A stretch of DNA of 30,799 nucleotides from a virus (IMGVR_UViG_3300037189_010985:1-30799); one strand, 5' to 3'; counted from the first letter of the stretch, positions 14,826 to 23,316 are shown. Numbers and translations: made by a program. Notes: a model not told the origin generated them from the letters alone.

Positions 14826-15674
14826 TTATTGGCTAACCCATGCGCCGTTTGTAAATACCAAGGTTTCCCCGGTGGAAGGATTTGTTGCAGTTGCTCCTTC
14901 CTGAACTCCCCCGCCTCCTGCGGATGCTGATGGGGTAGACATTTGCCCATTCCAAGCCGGGGCCGTATGAGCCGGGGTTGCTGGCTTTGCTCCCCAAGTT
15001 CCAAGGGGGCCAAGATTCCACCCTTCAACTGCGGGAGTCCCATTGTTGAAAGCGGGAATATCTGGCTGTTGAATTGTTTTTACACCCATTGCAACAGTCC
15101 CATGATAAAGCCCCTGAATGGCTTGTGCATTTGAATCATAGGAAGCCTGATCCCCTCGGTTTCTAGCATCATTAAGGGCTTTCTGATAAATACCAAGTTG
15201 CCTCGTATAATTATTCGCCGCCGCCCATTTTTGCTTTTGATCTTGGGATAATGCCTGTGCCGCTTGTTGAGCCGACCTGATTTGTGGAATCTGATCGTAA
15301 TAGTTGGCGCGGGACTGAAGAAGCTGGTCAGTAATTTTTGACTGCCTGTGTTTATCCATTTGAAGCTGAAGAGCCATTTCAGACGTTCCACCAGTATGAG
15401 GCGCAACACTCCCGTCAGATTGACCATCCTCGCCTACTGTCGCCTGATAATCGGCATCGTTCTTGTTCATCAGGTCATTTGCAACCGCGTTATCTTTTTG
15501 GGTTTTTATCCCCGAGGCGATTGAAGTTCCCGCCGACTGCATCGCGGAAAGAAGTTGTTCCTGTTGCTTCTGTTTAATCAGGGCGTTTTCTTCAGCCGCT
15601 TTTTCATTGATAGCCGCTTGTCGCCCCTGCTTGTTAAGGAGCATTTCTGTGAATTGTGGGCCGTATCCTGCCAT
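14826..15674 (-). CDS. Probable internal virion protein, 282 aa
   Basis: A glutamine/alanine-rich helical protein (KQKQQEQLLSAMQSAGTSIA, then long QAAQALSQDQKQ helices to about residue 170), followed by a Pro/Gly/Ala-rich tail ending GETLVFTNGAWVSQ. It stands directly before the giant gene with six bases between. Small helical proteins beside a giant virion protein in podoviruses are usually ejected with the DNA. No enzymatic motif is visible. The assignment rests on position and composition. Confidence 0.6.
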   Translation of the reverse strand: MAGYGPQFTEMLLNKQGRQAAINEKAAEENALIKQKQQEQLLSAMQSAGTSIASGIKTQKDNAVANDLMNKNDADYQATVGEDGQSDGSVAPHTGGTSEMALQLQMDKHRQSKITDQLLQSRANYYDQIPQIRSAQQAAQALSQDQKQKWAAANNYTRQLGIYQKALNDARNRGDQASYDSNAQAIQGLYHGTVAMGVKTIQQPDIPAFNNGTPAVEGWNLGPLGTWGAKPATPAHTAPAWNGQMSTPSASAGGGGVQEGATATNPSTGETLVFTNGAWVSQ

Positions 15675-15693
15675 AGTTTTAAGTGGTTAAGGT

Positions 15694-16530
15694 TTATCGT
15701 GAGGCGGCGTAGCTTCCTACTCCTCCAATAATTGCTCCTCCAATAGCTCCAGCAACCGTCCCGATTCCCGGAACAACAGATCCCATCATTGCTCCAGCAG
15801 CCGCGCCAGAAAGTGCGCCTGTTCCAGCCGACATCAGGCCGTTGCCACCAATTCGAGGTTGCGTGTAAGGGTCATAAAGCCCATTTGCAACACTCGTATT
15901 GTATAGGAAGTTATCGAACTGATTCTGATAATTCGTGTTTGCCTGTTGCAGAGTCGCCGCTGTGTCGAAGTTCGTGTTGGTTGTCTGCGAAGTCATCGGA
16001 GCGACTTGAGCCGGGGCGTATGGAAGCGTTTGGCTATACTCGGAAAAAAGATCCCCTGCACCCCTAGACTGAAGGAATTGAACCCCTTGTTGCTGGCGTT
16101 GATTGTAAAGGTTTATCCGAGCCTGTGCGTTGTTAAATGCCTCTTCTGCGGTAGGGGCTGGGCCATACCAGTTGCCTCGTGCCGTCTGTGCCGCACGGCT
16201 CGCCTGATTGACTTGCTGATTGAGGTCATCTCCAAGGTTGTAACCATCTTGCAATCCCTTGAGTGCATTTGTGCCTAGCTGATTCCTTACCGCCTGAAAT
16301 TCTGGGTCAGTCTGATTGATGATACCCGTCAGAGTTGCGGCATTTTTTGGCGCATACTTTGCATTAAGATCCGTTGAAAGCTGGGCCTGTTTAGGTGCGT
16401 ATTCTTGAGTAAGGTTCCATTGTTGTTTTGCAAATTTAGGTTTAGTCTCAAGAATAGCTTGAGCCGCCGCCTTGTAGTCGGGAGGCTGATATGGATAGTA
16501 GTTTGCTGGGTTGTTTGCTGTGTTTGCCAT
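15694..16530 (-). CDS. Internal virion protein with glycine-zipper end, 278 aa
   Basis: Start taken at the ATG at 16528-16530, preceded by a strong AGGAGG site that lies in the last codons of the upstream gene; a longer version in the same frame starts inside that gene. The N-terminal 200 residues are rich in Asn, Gln, Tyr and Ala with helical segments. The C-terminus (TGALSGAAAGAMMGSVVPGI, then AGAIGGAIIGGVGSYAASR) is a run of small residues with a G-x3-G pattern, able to insert into membranes. Such ends occur in ejection proteins that form a channel through the inner membrane. Function is inferred from order and sequence. Confidence 0.65.
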   Translation of the reverse strand: MANTANNPANYYPYQPPDYKAAAQAILETKPKFAKQQWNLTQEYAPKQAQLSTDLNAKYAPKNAATLTGIINQTDPEFQAVRNQLGTNALKGLQDGYNLGDDLNQQVNQASRAAQTARGNWYGPAPTAEEAFNNAQARINLYNQRQQQGVQFLQSRGAGDLFSEYSQTLPYAPAQVAPMTSQTTNTNFDTAATLQQANTNYQNQFDNFLYNTSVANGLYDPYTQPRIGGNGLMSAGTGALSGAAAGAMMGSVVPGIGTVAGAIGGAIIGGVGSYAASR

Positions 16531-16531
16531 T

Positions 16532-18133
16532 TTAGTTCCTCCTGAGTTCCATTGTGTCCACAAAAGCCGAAAGTGTTACCTCGTGGATATTGAGACAGCC
16601 TTTTGTGCAAATGATTTCTAGTTGTATCTCCCTAAAGGAAGGGAGTTGATGAAGAGGGAATCGTTGTTTTGCCCACCCCGGAGAGGATGGGAATGAAACT
16701 GGAAACGTGATTGGAAAAGGAACTTGTGGAACATCGTTAACGATGTATTCCAGTAAAATAGGAGGTGCGCCATCAAGGATCGCATATACGGCAAATGATA
16801 CAGAACTGGTGACATATTCAAGTTCCAGATAAAACCCGCTTTTGGGATTTACGGGTTCGTTGAACGTCATCGCCCTAGTCCGAAGCGTTGCCGTGAAGTC
16901 CTGCGGATTCGGGAATGTAATCGGGAATGTAATCGGGAAAGAAAACGTCCCCGGAGCTTCAAGGTAGGAATCATTTCCATCAGCGGCCTCATAATCAAGC
17001 CACTCATAAATGCTACTGTCTAGCGTTCCGTAAAGAAGCCTCTCCCCTCCATTGTATTGCTGGCGATAGAAACATGATGCGTTCCATCCCGTAATCGTTG
17101 ACCAGCTACCCGTCAGAGTGTTGAAAACGAGGGTGGTATTGTTCTCGGAAGAACTGACAGGGATGGAAAGGATATATCGGTTATTGTAAAATTCAGCCGT
17201 AGCCTTGTAAGCGTAGTTCCAATTTATCTTGTTTATGATGTCTTGGATAGGCTGGGAGATAGGCGTGGATATTTGGTTGTTTGAGGTAGCAAGCTGTTTT
17301 TGGATGCTCATCACGCCATTCCGCGATAGGAACCAGATGTCTTGCCCAACCTGAACCATCGTGTTTTTGCTGACGCATCCAATCGCGTTGTGAATCAGTT
17401 TGATCGGAAAGGCCGCAACGCTTGTCCCGGCATTGCTATACAGAGGGTTGCAGTCAACTACCCATGTTGACCCCTTCTTGCAAACGATCAGGTTAGAGTC
17501 TTGCCAAGGAATATGCCCGACAATGGGATCACCATCCCCGTTTCCGATGTAGAGACGCAGATTGACGGAATCCCAAGTGGAAGGCGCAAGAAACCCGCTA
17601 AAATCAACCGCTGAAGGGGCCGTAGCAATCCCGCTTGCGACAAGCCTAGTCCCAAGGGAGCAAACATTGGTGGCCTGTGGAGATCCCGCTAAGTCTGAAA
17701 CAGTTGTTCCATCCCAAGTGCGAATCCTTGTTTTATTACTATCCGTCCAAAAGAGTTTGTCGGTCAGTTGGCAAATGTCAGGAACTTCCGTTGTATCGGT
17801 GATGTTTGCTGAGAATAGGTTAGCCCATGTTCCAGAAATAATATTCCAAGCAGTCCCACCAGAAAACCCAATGAGTTCTTTTCGCGTTGGTGTTTGGAAA
17901 TAGAAGATCCCTTGGGTCTTGTAGGATGACCCTGCAAAGTTTCTATTCCCTACCTGGCGCGATCCCCTACGCTTCTTCAGTTCTCCGTTGATTTGAAGGT
18001 CAAAGTTTTCGATTTTCGCGGCCTCATTGACCCCAAGCAGATTAGCCCTCTTGAATGAAACTTGCCCACCATCGAAACGAGGGCATGAATCAAACGCAAG
18101 GGGGTCGTCGGTAGCGTCAGAGAAAAAGATCAT
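16532..18133 (-). CDS. Podovirus tail (beta-propeller-like) structural protein, 533 aa
   Basis: The N-terminus (FKRANLLGVNEAAKIENFDL, then KKRRGSRQVG) is the usual opening of a family of podovirus tail/nozzle proteins. Repeated strand-rich blocks (LFWTDSNKTRIRTWDGTTVS, VGHIPWQDSNLIVCKKG, DIWFLSRNGVMSI) look like blades of a propeller. Later the hexamer FPITFP occurs twice in tandem and again near residue 485; the tandem comes from a 12-bp DNA repeat at 16909-16932. It likely forms part of the short tail and contacts the connector made by the next gene upstream. The stop overlaps the ribosome site of the next gene. Confidence 0.75.
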   Translation of the reverse strand: MIFFSDATDDPLAFDSCPRFDGGQVSFKRANLLGVNEAAKIENFDLQINGELKKRRGSRQVGNRNFAGSSYKTQGIFYFQTPTRKELIGFSGGTAWNIISGTWANLFSANITDTTEVPDICQLTDKLFWTDSNKTRIRTWDGTTVSDLAGSPQATNVCSLGTRLVASGIATAPSAVDFSGFLAPSTWDSVNLRLYIGNGDGDPIVGHIPWQDSNLIVCKKGSTWVVDCNPLYSNAGTSVAAFPIKLIHNAIGCVSKNTMVQVGQDIWFLSRNGVMSIQKQLATSNNQISTPISQPIQDIINKINWNYAYKATAEFYNNRYILSIPVSSSENNTTLVFNTLTGSWSTITGWNASCFYRQQYNGGERLLYGTLDSSIYEWLDYEAADGNDSYLEAPGTFSFPITFPITFPNPQDFTATLRTRAMTFNEPVNPKSGFYLELEYVTSSVSFAVYAILDGAPPILLEYIVNDVPQVPFPITFPVSFPSSPGWAKQRFPLHQLPSFREIQLEIICTKGCLNIHEVTLSAFVDTMELRRN

Positions 18134-18136
18134 CGC

Positions 18137-19060
18137 TTATGGAAGGTTGGCATAACCAAAATCATCGGGAGCCATCGCCGCATCCCACGGGACAAGCTGG
18201 GCAGAAGCCGCCGACTGATGACGTTCTAGATCAGCCATTTGTTGAGCCATCAGAGAACTTTCCTGCATCTTGATTTGAGCTTTCCCATATTGCCTCTGAC
18301 CTTCCTGCATATCGGCAAGAGCCGCCGCAAGGAGGGCGTTATCAATTCCTGCAATCTCCGGGGAATCGGAGTCATTCACAAGTGGCTTGAAACGCCTTTT
18401 GAACAAGATCAGGAGTGAAAGCGTGTAATCAGGGGTAACTTGGAAATAAATCCTTTGGTGCTGGCGAGAGGTTTCAGGGGCATCCAGATTTAGGATGACG
18501 GATGAATCGGCCTTGGTGACAATGAGATCGCTATCCGTGGAATTTTTAGAAAGATCATAGATTTCATCATAGGAATTGACCGATGAGATCACAGATTTCC
18601 CGGCAAGAGTAATCGTTTCATAGACTTCCGTTGATCCATAAATTCCACGGATTGAAACTGAATATGTTGCGTTTGGATCGGAAGAAGTAACAAAGATTTT
18701 CCCGCTTGCAGGAGATACCGCAACGGCAGAAGGAGAAATGATGGAAAATCCTGCGGGTTGTCCTGTTCTCTCAAAAAGTCCGGGATCAACAGAAAAAACC
18801 GTTCCGAGGTCTTGAGGGAGAAGGTTGGTTTTATCCCCCCACCTTACAGCCATCACACGATCAACAATCCGTGGGAGAATCATTGTTCTCGTTACGCTTT
18901 CAGCAGGGATAGAGATTGTGCTGATCGCGTCTCTCCATGGACGAGAATCCCAAAGCATCTTATACCGTGCTTTGATATACGTTTTTGCTTCCGCAATGGA
19001 TTGGGTATCCGTGCGGTGCATCTTGGTAGTCACCAAGTCGGCTAGTTCTGAAATGGTCAT
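18137..19060 (-). CDS. Head-tail connector (adaptor) protein, 307 aa
   Basis: The first 45 residues (ADLVTTKMHRTDTQSIAEAK, then ARYKMLWDSRPWRDA) are a helical module typical of podovirus adaptor proteins that bind the portal. The middle is rich in beta strands, and the C-terminal 70 residues are helical, with Gln- and Met-rich segments (MQEGQRQYGKAQIKMQESSL). It is followed closely by the propeller-type tail protein, the usual order in this phage group. There are no catalytic motifs. The family assignment is by pattern and synteny, so it is moderately secure. Confidence 0.65.
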   Translation of the reverse strand: MTISELADLVTTKMHRTDTQSIAEAKTYIKARYKMLWDSRPWRDAISTISIPAESVTRTMILPRIVDRVMAVRWGDKTNLLPQDLGTVFSVDPGLFERTGQPAGFSIISPSAVAVSPASGKIFVTSSDPNATYSVSIRGIYGSTEVYETITLAGKSVISSVNSYDEIYDLSKNSTDSDLIVTKADSSVILNLDAPETSRQHQRIYFQVTPDYTLSLLILFKRRFKPLVNDSDSPEIAGIDNALLAAALADMQEGQRQYGKAQIKMQESSLMAQQMADLERHQSAASAQLVPWDAAMAPDDFGYANLP

Positions 19061-19081
19061 GGTTTTAGAAGGTTGCTTTGA

Positions 19082-19534
19082 TTAGACAATCGGTTGTCCC
19101 GCTTTCACTTTGTCGGCCATTTGTGCAAGCGTTAGTCCTGTTCGATACTGGACATGAGGTTCGTCAACAATGGTTTTCCACGATCCCCCCCATTCCAGTT
19201 CTGGGAATTTGGCAACGACTTTGCCAATCTCCTTGTAAAGCGGAGACTCCTCTAAGTATCTGCCATCAGTAGTAAAAAGCCCGAGGTCAACGGCAATACC
19301 GTAATTGTGGTTAGATTGCCCTCCTTTAGCATTTGTGACTTTAGGGCCGGGTGCCGTGCGTCCCTTGGCATAAAGCGCATCCTGCTCTGCCCATGTTCTA
19401 TTTCCGCTGATGATACGAACGTCCACTCCCTTCTCTTGAAAGTGCTTCTTTGCTTCAATCAGGAAATTGGCAAAGACGGGCTGAACCTTAAGAATCAAGG
19501 TGGCGAGGTTCTTGGCTGAACGTGGGTCGATCAT
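19082..19534 (-). CDS. Endolysin: M15-type zinc peptidase
   Basis: A 150-residue peptidase. The ATG at 19532-19534 overlaps the holin stop (ATGA); the same frame extends upstream only as a shadow of the holin gene. SGNRTWAEQDALYAKGR (43-59) and SNHNYGIAVDLG (74-85, with zinc ligands H76 and D83), then DEPHVQY (124-130, H127), are the signature of VanY/CwlK and T5-type L-alanyl-D-glutamate or D-Ala-D-Ala peptidases. It would cleave peptidoglycan peptides at lysis. There is no signal peptide, so it depends on the holin for export. The active-site residues appear intact. Confidence 0.88.
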   Translation of the reverse strand: MIDPRSAKNLATLILKVQPVFANFLIEAKKHFQEKGVDVRIISGNRTWAEQDALYAKGRTAPGPKVTNAKGGQSNHNYGIAVDLGLFTTDGRYLEESPLYKEIGKVVAKFPELEWGGSWKTIVDEPHVQYRTGLTLAQMADKVKAGQPIV

Positions 19535-19935
19535 TTTGAAGCCCCCTTGATCTTTTCCCAAGTGCGGAAGCCCCCGAGTCCAAGGAGTCCGAAGAGTACC
19601 GTATTCAGCGCATCGTGATCTAGGGCAACTACAGGCGCGGGTTGTTTGTAAGCAAGTGCGTAGAAGAAGCTGAAGAAGGGTTGACCCACGAACTGCCAAG
19701 CAAAGGCAGTCGCGCATACCCAGCCCACGCAGGGTCTCCATCCGCTAGTAAAAAGGTTGGGAGATGCAGCCTCCACTTGATTGATTTCTGCCTGTGATTT
19801 TGCGGCATCGGCTTCAATCTGGATCAACTGTTGTTGAAGCTCCGCTTGGAGCTTCACTTGCTGATCCCTATCAGGAACAAACTTGTTGACGATCCCTCCA
19901 ATCGTCGTGACCATTTGTGGAATATCCCAAAGCAT
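19531..19935 (-). CDS. Holin (three-transmembrane type)
   Basis: A 134-residue protein. Residues 20-55 form a charged, Gln-rich helix; then SGWRPCVGWVCATAFAWQFV begins a membrane part with hydrophobic segments, ending LFGLLGLGGFRTWEKIKG. The GWRP...GW opening and the LGLGGFRT-x-EK ending are typical of the 3TM phage holin family. It releases the endolysin encoded just downstream, with which it shares an ATGA. Holin and endolysin thus form one coupled lysis unit. Confidence 0.82.
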   Translation of the reverse strand: MLWDIPQMVTTIGGIVNKFVPDRDQQVKLQAELQQQLIQIEADAAKSQAEINQVEAASPNLFTSGWRPCVGWVCATAFAWQFVGQPFFSFFYALAYKQPAPVVALDHDALNTVLFGLLGLGGFRTWEKIKGASK

Positions 19936-19942
19936 ATTTTAT

Positions 19943-20167
19943 TTATTCAACGTTTGCGTCAGGGTGTTTTTCCAACCAAAGCTTTGTGACTTTAGGTTTC
20001 ATAAAGTCTCTGTCTTTTTCAAGAGTTTGCTGTGAATAATGATCCGTTACCATGATTACAACGCCAGCAGACATTAACCCTACAATTGGAACGCCTATCC
20101 ATTTGATAAACCCAAGTATGGCTTTGAGCGTGTCGAGAATATCGTCGTGATTGTTTGGTGATGTCAT
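19943..20167 (-). CDS. Single-pass membrane protein of the lysis region, 74 aa
   Basis: A short hydrophilic N-terminus (MTSPNNHDDILDTLK), a hydrophobic stretch (FIKWIGVPIVGLMSAGVVIM) and a charged cytoplasmic or periplasmic end (EKDRDFMKPKVTKLWLEKHP). It lies seven bases before the holin gene, so it may be an antiholin, a second holin or a spanin-like part. I do not recognise a family. No lipobox is seen. Confidence 0.6.
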   Translation of the reverse strand: MTSPNNHDDILDTLKAILGFIKWIGVPIVGLMSAGVVIMVTDHYSQQTLEKDRDFMKPKVTKLWLEKHPDANVE

Positions 20168-20170
20168 AAA

Positions 20171-20413
20171 TCAGGATTTGTTGCATAGGTAAGCAAGTGA
20201 AACTGCAATGTAGATAACCGCCCCTGTAATGTTGTCATCTTTCCACCCCTTTTTCACAAGGTCGGTACGGATCTTGTTATACGCGATTTGTGTACGGGTC
20301 GGCCCGGTGTAGGAGAGGCCGGTTGCTTTGGCTTCCACAGAAACGGCAAGTACCTGACCCTTCGCAATCGGGTAGCAACGGACTAGGAGCCAGATGTCTT
20401 TAAGCAGTTGCAT
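20171..20413 (-). CDS. Small hypothetical protein, 80 aa
   Basis: The protein has a hydrophobic start (LLKDIWLLVRCYPIAKGQVL) and a hydrophobic end (GAVIYIAVSLAYLCNKS) with a basic middle (TQIAYNKIRTDLVKKGWKDD). It stands three bases before the membrane protein of the lysis region. The ATG at 20411-20413 overlaps the end of a 32-codon frame. Family and role are unknown; a tail accessory or lysis modulator is possible. Confidence 0.6.
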   Translation of the reverse strand: MQLLKDIWLLVRCYPIAKGQVLAVSVEAKATGLSYTGPTRTQIAYNKIRTDLVKKGWKDDNITGAVIYIAVSLAYLCNKS

Positions 20414-20562
20414 CGGGAGTCTCGGTGATGGTGCAAGCCGACTCTGGCAGCCAAGTAAGTTCGGCTCCGTAGATTGGGAACAATGCCTGTTTCTCCATTC
20501 ACCGCAATCGTTAGCGCATCAAGATTCTTGATTCCGCTGCGCTTGAGAGTGAGAGATTTCAT
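20400..20562 (-). pseudogene. Small gene split by an apparent frameshift
   Basis: ATG at 20560-20562 shares a TAATG with the fibre gene's stop and encodes MKSLTLKRSGIKNLDALTIA then VNGETG, a good phage-like start. After about codon 26 the sequence makes better sense one base on: LFPIYGAELTWLPESACTIT, then ETPDATA and a stop at 20400-20402. One extra base near 20484 separates the two parts. Joined, they make a tidy protein of about 53 residues. Without a shift, the first frame runs on to 20383 through less natural sequence, and the second part has its own ATG at 20496-20498 (32 codons). It may be a broken gene, a sequencing error, or a true shift; no classic slippery site is visible. Confidence 0.4.
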
Positions 20563-21779
20563 TAGAGGTATGTGATATTGACCAAAAAATCTCCCGCTGA
20601 AACAGCAGTTGCATCAAGGAGTGCTGAACCAGTGGTCAAAGCGTAGGAGAGTGCTGTGCCGACTCGTATTGACCAAAACGATGTAGATAGGTCAATCGTG
20701 CTATTCGGAGGTATTCCAACATTCAGGTTTGGCGTGGTTGTTCCGACTGTAAACGTGCTGGCGTTATAGATCTTGATGAAACGCCAAGATGCAGTCGTGT
20801 TGGTTAGCCAAATAGTTCCAACGTTCCTCTGTCCAGATATTGTTGTTGCGTTTGTGCCAGCCGCAGAAACAAGTGTGTGAAACGAGTAGAATCCCTGCGA
20901 CCCCACATTGACACCTTGAGCTGTAGTTACAGATCCAGTTATGGTAGAAGTTAAAATAGGAGATGGAGCAGTTGTGTTACTCAACGATACGACCAGACTT
21001 GTAAGCCCAGATGTAACCGTGCCAGTAACAATCATGCGGAAATACAAAAACCCATAAGTAGGAGAAGTCCATGCAGAGAGGTTTGTATATTGATACAGGA
21101 CGTTACTAGGAGAATAATTAGTGCTTCCGTCTGCGCGATTGAAACTGATTGGAATCCAGTTTGTGTTGTCGTTGGAAAACTGAAACTGGATCTGTCCTCC
21201 GGTTCCAACGGCAATATCAGCAACCGCTATATTCCTGTAGCTACCAATAGCAGTAGATGGAATCACAACCGTACTTGACGAAATAGCTCCAGTAAAACTG
21301 TAGGAGATCGTTTGTGGTGCTGGATTATTCGATGTTATCGCGCCAACCCTTTGGGTTGTCGAAGTAATTACACCTCCTCCGAGTTGTACGCTTGGAGTCG
21401 TAATCAGCCTTCCATTCACATCAGTCTGAAGCGTGGAAGAGGCTCCGCTGGTGTATGTGGGGAGGGTTGAATTGTAAGCAGCACTTGCCCCGCCGCCACC
21501 TCCCCCGCCACCCGTGACAGCGATGCTTCCCGTGGCAAGTTGGGTTTTTACCGAGGCCAGGTCGGCGGCTTGAGTCGTAAGCAACGCATTGGTCGTGTCC
21601 TGCTTGGACTCAATCAAGGACAGGTCAGCGGTTAGGTTTGCCTCTGTGTCAACGAGAAGGCGACCAGTATCTTTGTCGATATGAAGAAGCGCGGCATCAT
21701 CGACAACAAGCGAGTTATCTGCGTCTTTATCAACGGCAATAGCCGTTTGAAGTGATGTAGAGTTAAATCGCTTCGCCAT
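20562..21779 (-). CDS. Tail fibre/receptor-binding-type protein, 405 aa
   Basis: Residues 1-85 hold a helical, probably trimer-forming N-terminus (NLTADLSLIESKQDTTNALL). A hinge of eight glycines follows (VTGGGGGGGGASA), then about 300 residues of Ser/Thr/Asn/Gly-rich beta sequence, typical of fibre shafts and receptor-binding parts. No enzymatic residues stand out. It follows a fibre-assembly-type gene. The C-terminus (AGDFLVNITYL) is the likely tip or an outward-facing end. The precise receptor cannot be told. Confidence 0.65.
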   Translation of the reverse strand: MAKRFNSTSLQTAIAVDKDADNSLVVDDAALLHIDKDTGRLLVDTEANLTADLSLIESKQDTTNALLTTQAADLASVKTQLATGSIAVTGGGGGGGGASAAYNSTLPTYTSGASSTLQTDVNGRLITTPSVQLGGGVITSTTQRVGAITSNNPAPQTISYSFTGAISSSTVVIPSTAIGSYRNIAVADIAVGTGGQIQFQFSNDNTNWIPISFNRADGSTNYSPSNVLYQYTNLSAWTSPTYGFLYFRMIVTGTVTSGLTSLVVSLSNTTAPSPILTSTITGSVTTAQGVNVGSQGFYSFHTLVSAAGTNATTISGQRNVGTIWLTNTTASWRFIKIYNASTFTVGTTTPNLNVGIPPNSTIDLSTSFWSIRVGTALSYALTTGSALLDATAVSAGDFLVNITYL

Positions 21780-21780
21780 A

Positions 21781-22203
21781 TCAGTTTAAGCAATCAGGCC
21801 AAACGGCCTTAATTTCTTCAAGGGTGTCGGGAAGTTCGATTTTGGTAACATCCCTAAGTTCCTGTTTCTTCAGCGCGATTGCAGAAGCGGCAACGTGGTC
21901 TTCGACCTCGATTGCTTTCATATAATCAACGTCGAGCTTTTGGAGCTTTGGTTTGCGAGCCTCGCGGAATTTTTCGAGGTGGATAGCCTTGGCTTTGTCG
22001 AGGTTGACTGCCGCGCCGTCCTCCTCGTGAAACTCGTAGGCGTTGAAGTAGTCGTTATCAACGTGTGAAAGGTCATCCACGATCTTGAAAGGAAGTCCTT
22101 CAGGAACATCCTTCGCGGCGATCTCTTTGATGGAAAGGCTCGGATCAGCGGGGATGATGACCGCGACTTGTCCGTTAGTCTGGGGATATGTGATGAATGG
22201 CAT
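21781..22203 (-). CDS. Fibre assembly/XkdW-like protein, 140 aa
   Basis: The ATG at 22201-22203 (MPFITYPQTNGQVAVIIP) is used; the longer frame overlaps the upstream fibre gene. The N-terminal half is strand-rich. The second half is a charged helix (KAIHLEKFREARKPKLQKLD) followed by TKIELPDTLEEIKAVWP, which is the typical ending of XkdW-type and fibre-assembly proteins placed between fibre genes. It lies between two fibre-type genes, as such chaperones or connectors usually do. Confidence 0.65.
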   Translation of the reverse strand: MPFITYPQTNGQVAVIIPADPSLSIKEIAAKDVPEGLPFKIVDDLSHVDNDYFNAYEFHEEDGAAVNLDKAKAIHLEKFREARKPKLQKLDVDYMKAIEVEDHVAASAIALKKQELRDVTKIELPDTLEEIKAVWPDCLN

Positions 22204-22207
22204 AAAA

Positions 22208-23035
22208 TTAGTTTCCAAAAATTTGAACAAACGCTTCGGCGGGATCATATACAACTGATGTATCTACTCTTGCAAAATTAAGCATTACAGATGTAGTTAT
22301 CCGATTTGCTGGGCTTCGGCAGCTTCCAAGAACAATTAGCGATGTAGTAGATACCGCAATTGAATAATTTGCGTTACCAAGCGGACTAGAAAAGTTGATT
22401 GTATATATTCCTGTTGAAACCCTAGTTACAGAACTTACATTATAGCTGTCTTGAACTGTTGGAGTAGCTGTTCCTGTAAAATTCACCCACGCTTTTGCAT
22501 ATTTTGGGTTAGATGCGCTAACAATCGCTGAAGCAACCTGATTCACAATCCCGGCGGATATTCCGGGAGTATTCATGGAAGTTACTGCATTGAAGAAACA
22601 GACGGGAGTTCCAGTCGCAAGCGTTTGGGTAGCCGCCGCCGACAGCGTGACAGTTAATCCGACAATCGAAACAACCGTTGCACCAACAGGGATGCCATAC
22701 CCGCCAACAACCATTCCAGCCGTGATGCCTGTGGCACTAGCAACGACAAGGGAGGTTGTCCCGTTTGTGATTGCTCCCGTTGTATAGATTCCAGTTCCGT
22801 CAGAGGTAGAGGCGTTGAAAGATGACTTCAGCACCGAGATCGGCAATGAAGAGAGAGCCGCACCAGCGGCATCAGAAATCAAGGTAAGGTCAGAAGCGGC
22901 AACAGAAGAACGGGCGGTCTTTGCAGACAAAAAGCCATTCTTGATCGTTGCGTCATTGATTGCAGAATTAAAAGTAGAAGCGGGATATGTCTGCCCATCT
23001 TGGAATGTCTGTCCCGCTGAAATGTCGTTTCCCAT
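22208..23035 (-). CDS. Second tail fibre-type protein, 275 aa
   Basis: The start is put at the ATG at 23033-23035; a TTG at 23059 would overlap the previous gene. Central residues are Thr/Ser/Gly/Val-rich beta repeats (ITAGMVVGGYGIPVGATVVS). The C-terminal part, KAWVNFTGTATPTVQDSYNV then TGIYTINFSSPLGNANYSIA, is the common fibre/tip domain with AWVNF and the NF..PL.NANY pattern. Together with the 405-residue protein it makes two fibre-type genes. One may form the shaft and the other the receptor-binding tip. Confidence 0.7.
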   Translation of the reverse strand: MGNDISAGQTFQDGQTYPASTFNSAINDATIKNGFLSAKTARSSVAASDLTLISDAAGAALSSLPISVLKSSFNASTSDGTGIYTTGAITNGTTSLVVASATGITAGMVVGGYGIPVGATVVSIVGLTVTLSAAATQTLATGTPVCFFNAVTSMNTPGISAGIVNQVASAIVSASNPKYAKAWVNFTGTATPTVQDSYNVSSVTRVSTGIYTINFSSPLGNANYSIAVSTTSLIVLGSCRSPANRITTSVMLNFARVDTSVVYDPAEAFVQIFGN

Positions 23036-23046
23036 AAAAGTAGTGG

Positions 23047-23310
23047 TTAGTTGGCCCAAGCCTTTTTGATTTGTTCTTTCTTGAAAGCAGAACGGAATCG
23101 GCTTCCCTCACGTTCCTCTTTCTTATGGTGTTCCTTGAGCATCCTTGCATTGAAGGATGATTCCTCTGTAGCTCCCGGCACCAATACCCCTACGCGATCA
23201 GGAACAGTCTTGATTCGCTGAAGCACAATAGGCTTATTGCGATCTTCAACCGACCTTCTCAGGTCAATTTTCAATCCCGTTTCAGGATCTTCGTAGGTGT
23301 AAAGTGGCAT
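23047..23310 (-). CDS. FmdB-like small protein without cysteines, 87 aa
   Basis: The opening MPLYTYEDPETGLKIDLRRS has the layout of FmdB-type zinc ribbons (M-P-x-Y-x-Y...), but the Cys pairs that would hold zinc are missing. The C-terminal half is a strongly charged helix (MLKEHHKKEEREGSRFRSAF). It sits between the capsid-accessory and fibre genes. Function unknown; a capsid- or DNA-binding protein is possible. The resemblance is short and could be chance. Confidence 0.55.
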   Translation of the reverse strand: MPLYTYEDPETGLKIDLRRSVEDRNKPIVLQRIKTVPDRVGVLVPGATEESSFNARMLKEHHKKEEREGSRFRSAFKKEQIKKAWAN

Positions 23311-23316
23311 GGGGGT

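Noticed and set aside
19535-19741. Long N-terminal extension of the endolysin
   Set aside because: The extra part is Cys/Arg/Leu-rich and lies in the holin gene in another frame; the ATG overlapping the holin stop starts directly before the peptidase domain.
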